Below, piece after piece: positions 62,022-64,000 of a DNA stretch of 64,000 nt. Positions within the stretch are counted from its first letter, which is position 1. Each line of letters begins with the position of its first letter. The translations under genes were made by a program, and so were the position numbers. The notes below the pieces were generated by a model. The model had not been told where the DNA came from, searched no databases, and was given only the letters and a program-made list of their open reading frames with translations. Source of the DNA: Paenochrobactrum pullorum (lineage in GTDB: Bacteria > Pseudomonadota > Alphaproteobacteria > Rhizobiales > Rhizobiaceae); NCBI RefSeq assembly GCF_041929845.1, contig NZ_JBHEEH010000012.1, positions 1-64,000 of the forward strand, written 5' to 3'.

Positions 62022-62758
62022 CGGGTACAACGGCGGCAAAGCCGCCTGTTTCTAATTTTGCCAGACAATTATTGCAATTCCTGGATCGGGTGGAATATCG
62101 CCGGGTTATCAGTGGCGAAGATCTGGAAGAAATCGGCAGGTTGCGATATCGCTCCTATATGACGCGTAACGTGATGGATGCAGGCAGGGTGCCTTCCATT
62201 GTAGATGATATTGATCTTGATAGTCATGCTTATGTCTATGGTGTTTATATTGACGGTCAACTGGTCAGCACCTTGCGCGTTCATCATATTACACCGGAAC
62301 ATCGCAAGGGCACGAGCTATGCGCTTTTCCCCGATATTCTTGATCCGATGCTGGACAGAGGCGAAAGTTTTGTAGATCCCACGCGTTTTGCTGCCGAACC
62401 TTCTGTTTTAAGCGAATATCCGGCCATTCCTTATATGACCTTGCGTATTGCCACGATGGCATCTGAATTCTTTGCGGCCGACCAATGTCTATCTGCTGTT
62501 AAGCCTGAGCATATGGCTTTTTATCGCCGGATTTTTAAATCTGTTATTTTGGCCGAACCGCGCTCACATCAAGGTTATGGCATTTTGGTGGGGTTAAGCG
62601 GTGCGCCGATTAAAGCAATCCGCGATAATGTGATGGAGCGCTTTCCGTTCTTTAATTCGCAGCCGCATGAAAGGCGTGCGATGTTTGCCGATGTGTCAGC
62701 AGGGCCGGTGCCGCTGACTATATTACCCACCGCCAAATATACTTTTAAAGACAGCTGA
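62018..62758 (+). CDS. FeeM-like N-acyltransferase (GNAT fold)
   Basis: 246 aa. It resembles the N-acyl amino acid synthase (FeeM) catalytic family, which is related to acyl-homoserine-lactone synthases. Visible features: the entry segment EIGRLRYRSYMTRNV, the central strands VYGVYIDGQLVSTLRVHH, and the acyl/ACP region FVDPTRFAAEPSVLSEYPAIP followed by MTLRIATMASEFFAADQC. FeeM-type enzymes transfer acyl groups from acyl-ACP to amino acids such as tyrosine, giving lipids or signals. The acceptor here is unknown. It may be cotranscribed with the upstream GGDEF-EAL gene (148 nt gap). Confidence 0.65.
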   Translation: MTGTTAAKPPVSNFARQLLQFLDRVEYRRVISGEDLEEIGRLRYRSYMTRNVMDAGRVPSIVDDIDLDSHAYVYGVYIDGQLVSTLRVHHITPEHRKGTSYALFPDILDPMLDRGESFVDPTRFAAEPSVLSEYPAIPYMTLRIATMASEFFAADQCLSAVKPEHMAFYRRIFKSVILAEPRSHQGYGILVGLSGAPIKAIRDNVMERFPFFNSQPHERRAMFADVSAGPVPLTILPTAKYTFKDS

Positions 62759-62904
62759 CTTTTATAAATTTTGGTGAAAATATGGCTGGTTCAGCGGTTT
62801 TCACTTTTTCTGATGCGTAAATCCCAGATTTACAGTCAATAGATTGAACTTTTGTCGTAATTTCGATATGAAAACTATCAATGATCAGAATGGGTGAACA
62901 AAAA

Positions 62905-63126
62905 ATGGCAAATACAGCAAATAATTCGTCGTTGGAACTTGGCGCTCCTATGGATTATCCGGAGCATGTGCAGACCTATAATGGTTTTGTGAGCCTGGTA
63001 AAATGGGGCACGACGGCTTTGGTTTCTTTGCTGATTGCAATGGCATTCGGCTTTTTTGTCGGAGGTTTCATCTCCGGCGCAGTTGTTTTCTTTTTAGTGA
63101 TGATTGCTGCCTGGTTTATTCTTTGA
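62905..63126 (+). CDS. aa3-type cytochrome c oxidase subunit IV
   Basis: 73 aa, a small single/double-helix subunit of the bacterial aa3 oxidase (subunit IV family). The family segment MDYPEHVQTYNGFVSLVKWG precedes one long hydrophobic hairpin (about residues 37-72). The start could also be ATG 62881 or 62890; 62905 gives the usual length. In many Rhizobiales this gene lies ahead of pntA, as here, and away from the main cox genes. Confidence 0.9.
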   Translation: MANTANNSSLELGAPMDYPEHVQTYNGFVSLVKWGTTALVSLLIAMAFGFFVGGFISGAVVFFLVMIAAWFIL

Positions 63127-63264
63127 ATTTATAAGAAGTCAGTTTTTCCACTTGGAAGAGTGACAAAAATATTTTAAATCAATAATTTAGCGCTCTCATT
63201 CAGCGTGAGCGATGTTTTGTTGACAAAAATATGCTGTTACTCCGCTCCAGTTCGGGTGCTTCTT

Positions 63265-63292
63265 GTCAGCTGCTTATTATTAAGCGGCTGAC
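63265..63292 (+). promoter_or_regulatory. hairpin in the gap before pntA
   Basis: GTCAGC-t-GCTTA pairs with TAAGC-g-GCTGAC around a 4-nt loop. There is no T run after it. It may be a weak terminator of the oxidase subunit gene or a leader structure of pntA. Confidence 0.35.
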
Positions 63293-63393
63293 AGAGTGAT
63301 GACTGGTCTTTTGAATTGGTATTGTTTGTAAAAGATGTGTGAGGTCTGAAGGCTGCTCTGTAGTGTTCGGACCTTGATAAGAGGGAGATAAGC

Positions 63394-64000
63394 TTGGCCC
63401 AAACACTATTTATAGCCAGAGAATCAGATTCGACTGAAAGTCGCGTAGCGGCTTCAGCAGAGACGGTGAAGAAGTTTTCCGCCCTTGGATTTGATGTCAT
63501 CGTTGAGAAGGGGGCGGGTGAAAAATCCCGTATTACCGACAAGGAATATGAAGGCGCGGGTGCACGTATTGTTTCCGCAGCAGATGCTGCAAACGCAGAT
63601 ATTATTTTAAAACTGCGCCGTCCTTCTGCAAGCGAGTTGAAAACCTATAAACGTGGTGCCGCGCTTTTTGCCATGCTTGATCCGTATGGGGCGGAGGCAG
63701 AAGTGGCAGCGCTTGCGCAAGCTGGTATCTCTGCTTTCACTATGGAATTCATGCCGCGCATAACGCGCGCGCAGGTGATGGACGTTTTGTCTTCACAGGC
63801 AAACCTTGCCGGCTATCAGGCGGTGATTGATGCTGCCGCTGAATATGACCGCGCATTGCCGATGATGATGACGGCGGCTGGCACTGTTTCGGCAGCACGT
63901 GTGTTTGTCATGGGTGCGGGCGTTGCCGGCTTGCAAGCGATTGCGACCGCTCGACGTCTTGGTGCAGTGGTGACTGCCACCGACGTGCGTCCTGCTGCTA
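63394..64000 (+). CDS. pntA: NAD(P) transhydrogenase subunit alpha, N-terminal part (cut by window end)
   Basis: Couples proton entry to hydride transfer from NADH to NADP. The visible 202 codons start TTG (MAQTLFIARESDSTESRVAA) with GGGAG 6 nt upstream. They run through the PntA N-terminal domain: DIILKLRRP, FAMLDPY, FTMEFMPRITRAQVMDVLSS and NLAGYQAVIDAA. They then enter the NAD-binding loop, VFVMGAGVAGLQAIATARRLG. The frame is open to the last base, so the gene continues past the window. Whether subunit alpha is split (PntAA/PntAB) cannot be seen. Confidence 0.95.
   Translation, partial: MAQTLFIARESDSTESRVAASAETVKKFSALGFDVIVEKGAGEKSRITDKEYEGAGARIVSAADAANADIILKLRRPSASELKTYKRGAALFAMLDPYGAEAEVAALAQAGISAFTMEFMPRITRAQVMDVLSSQANLAGYQAVIDAAAEYDRALPMMMTAAGTVSAARVFVMGAGVAGLQAIATARRLGAVVTATDVRPAA

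Overview
The window is chromosomal DNA of an alphaproteobacterium of the order Hyphomicrobiales (Rhizobiales), most like the Brucellaceae/Bartonellaceae. The evidence is the family set and gene order: ubiE-ubiB-coaBC, glk-mgsA, queG next to a GST gene and uppP, def-fmt-truA, dapD / HAD nucleotidase / argB / engB / yidC / rnpA / rpmH, and an aa3 oxidase subunit IV gene ahead of pntA. Base composition looks moderately AT-rich for the group, and the gene content is richer than in host-restricted Bartonella. The genus cannot be fixed from the sequence alone. Nearly everything is ordinary coding sequence: about 58 protein genes, three tRNAs, many intrinsic terminators, and no prophage, IS element or CRISPR array.

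Layout. 1-4.9 kb: initiator tRNA, then a small accessory patch (exported amidohydrolase, beta-class GST, a small membrane protein, a frameshifted acetyltransferase, an AraC regulator). 4.9-8.6 kb: leuA with a putative leucine attenuator, tRNA-Ser, msrA, slyX. 8.7-13.2 kb: upp and the ubiquinone/CoA run ubiE-ubiB-coaBC. 13.5-22.1 kb: amtB without glnK, prfC, an HdeD-like protein, cardiolipin synthase, an EEP-family hydrolase, crcB, lepA. 22.3-27 kb: an NDUFA9-like protein, then a lactate-permease / small membrane protein / gamma-glutamyltransferase-like operon. 27.4-38.9 kb: tRNA-Leu, gpmA, dapB, an MsbA-like exporter, glk, mgsA, mepA, a YeeZ-like reductase, queG, a GST, uppP, rmuC. 39-49.1 kb: def-fmt-truA, dapD, a LOG protein, a HAD nucleotidase, argB, engB, and rpmH-rnpA-yidC. 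49.3-54.3 kb: 20-bp tandem repeats upstream of the rpmH promoter, ridA, a DUF4105 protein, a lipoprotein hydrolase, and a WD40/CobW pair. 54.3-59.2 kb: a catabolic-looking cluster (creatininase family, LacI regulator, 2-hydroxyacid dehydrogenase, PuuD-like hydrolase, SDR). 59.5-64 kb: a GGDEF-EAL protein, a FeeM-like acyltransferase, oxidase subunit IV, and the start of pntA.

The most interesting non-routine signals are: the tandem 20-bp repeats abutting a near-consensus rpmH promoter; the c-di-GMP enzyme followed by a FeeM-like acyltransferase, a possible signalling or membrane-lipid module; the permease/small protein/GGT operon; the leuA leader; the His-rich CobW GTPase with a WD40 partner behind a Zur-like palindrome; and the homopolymer frameshift in the acetyltransferase gene. 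I did not find a clear previously undescribed multi-gene system. These are leads, not proofs.

Where several in-frame starts exist I chose by Shine-Dalgarno spacing and family length, and each entry says so.
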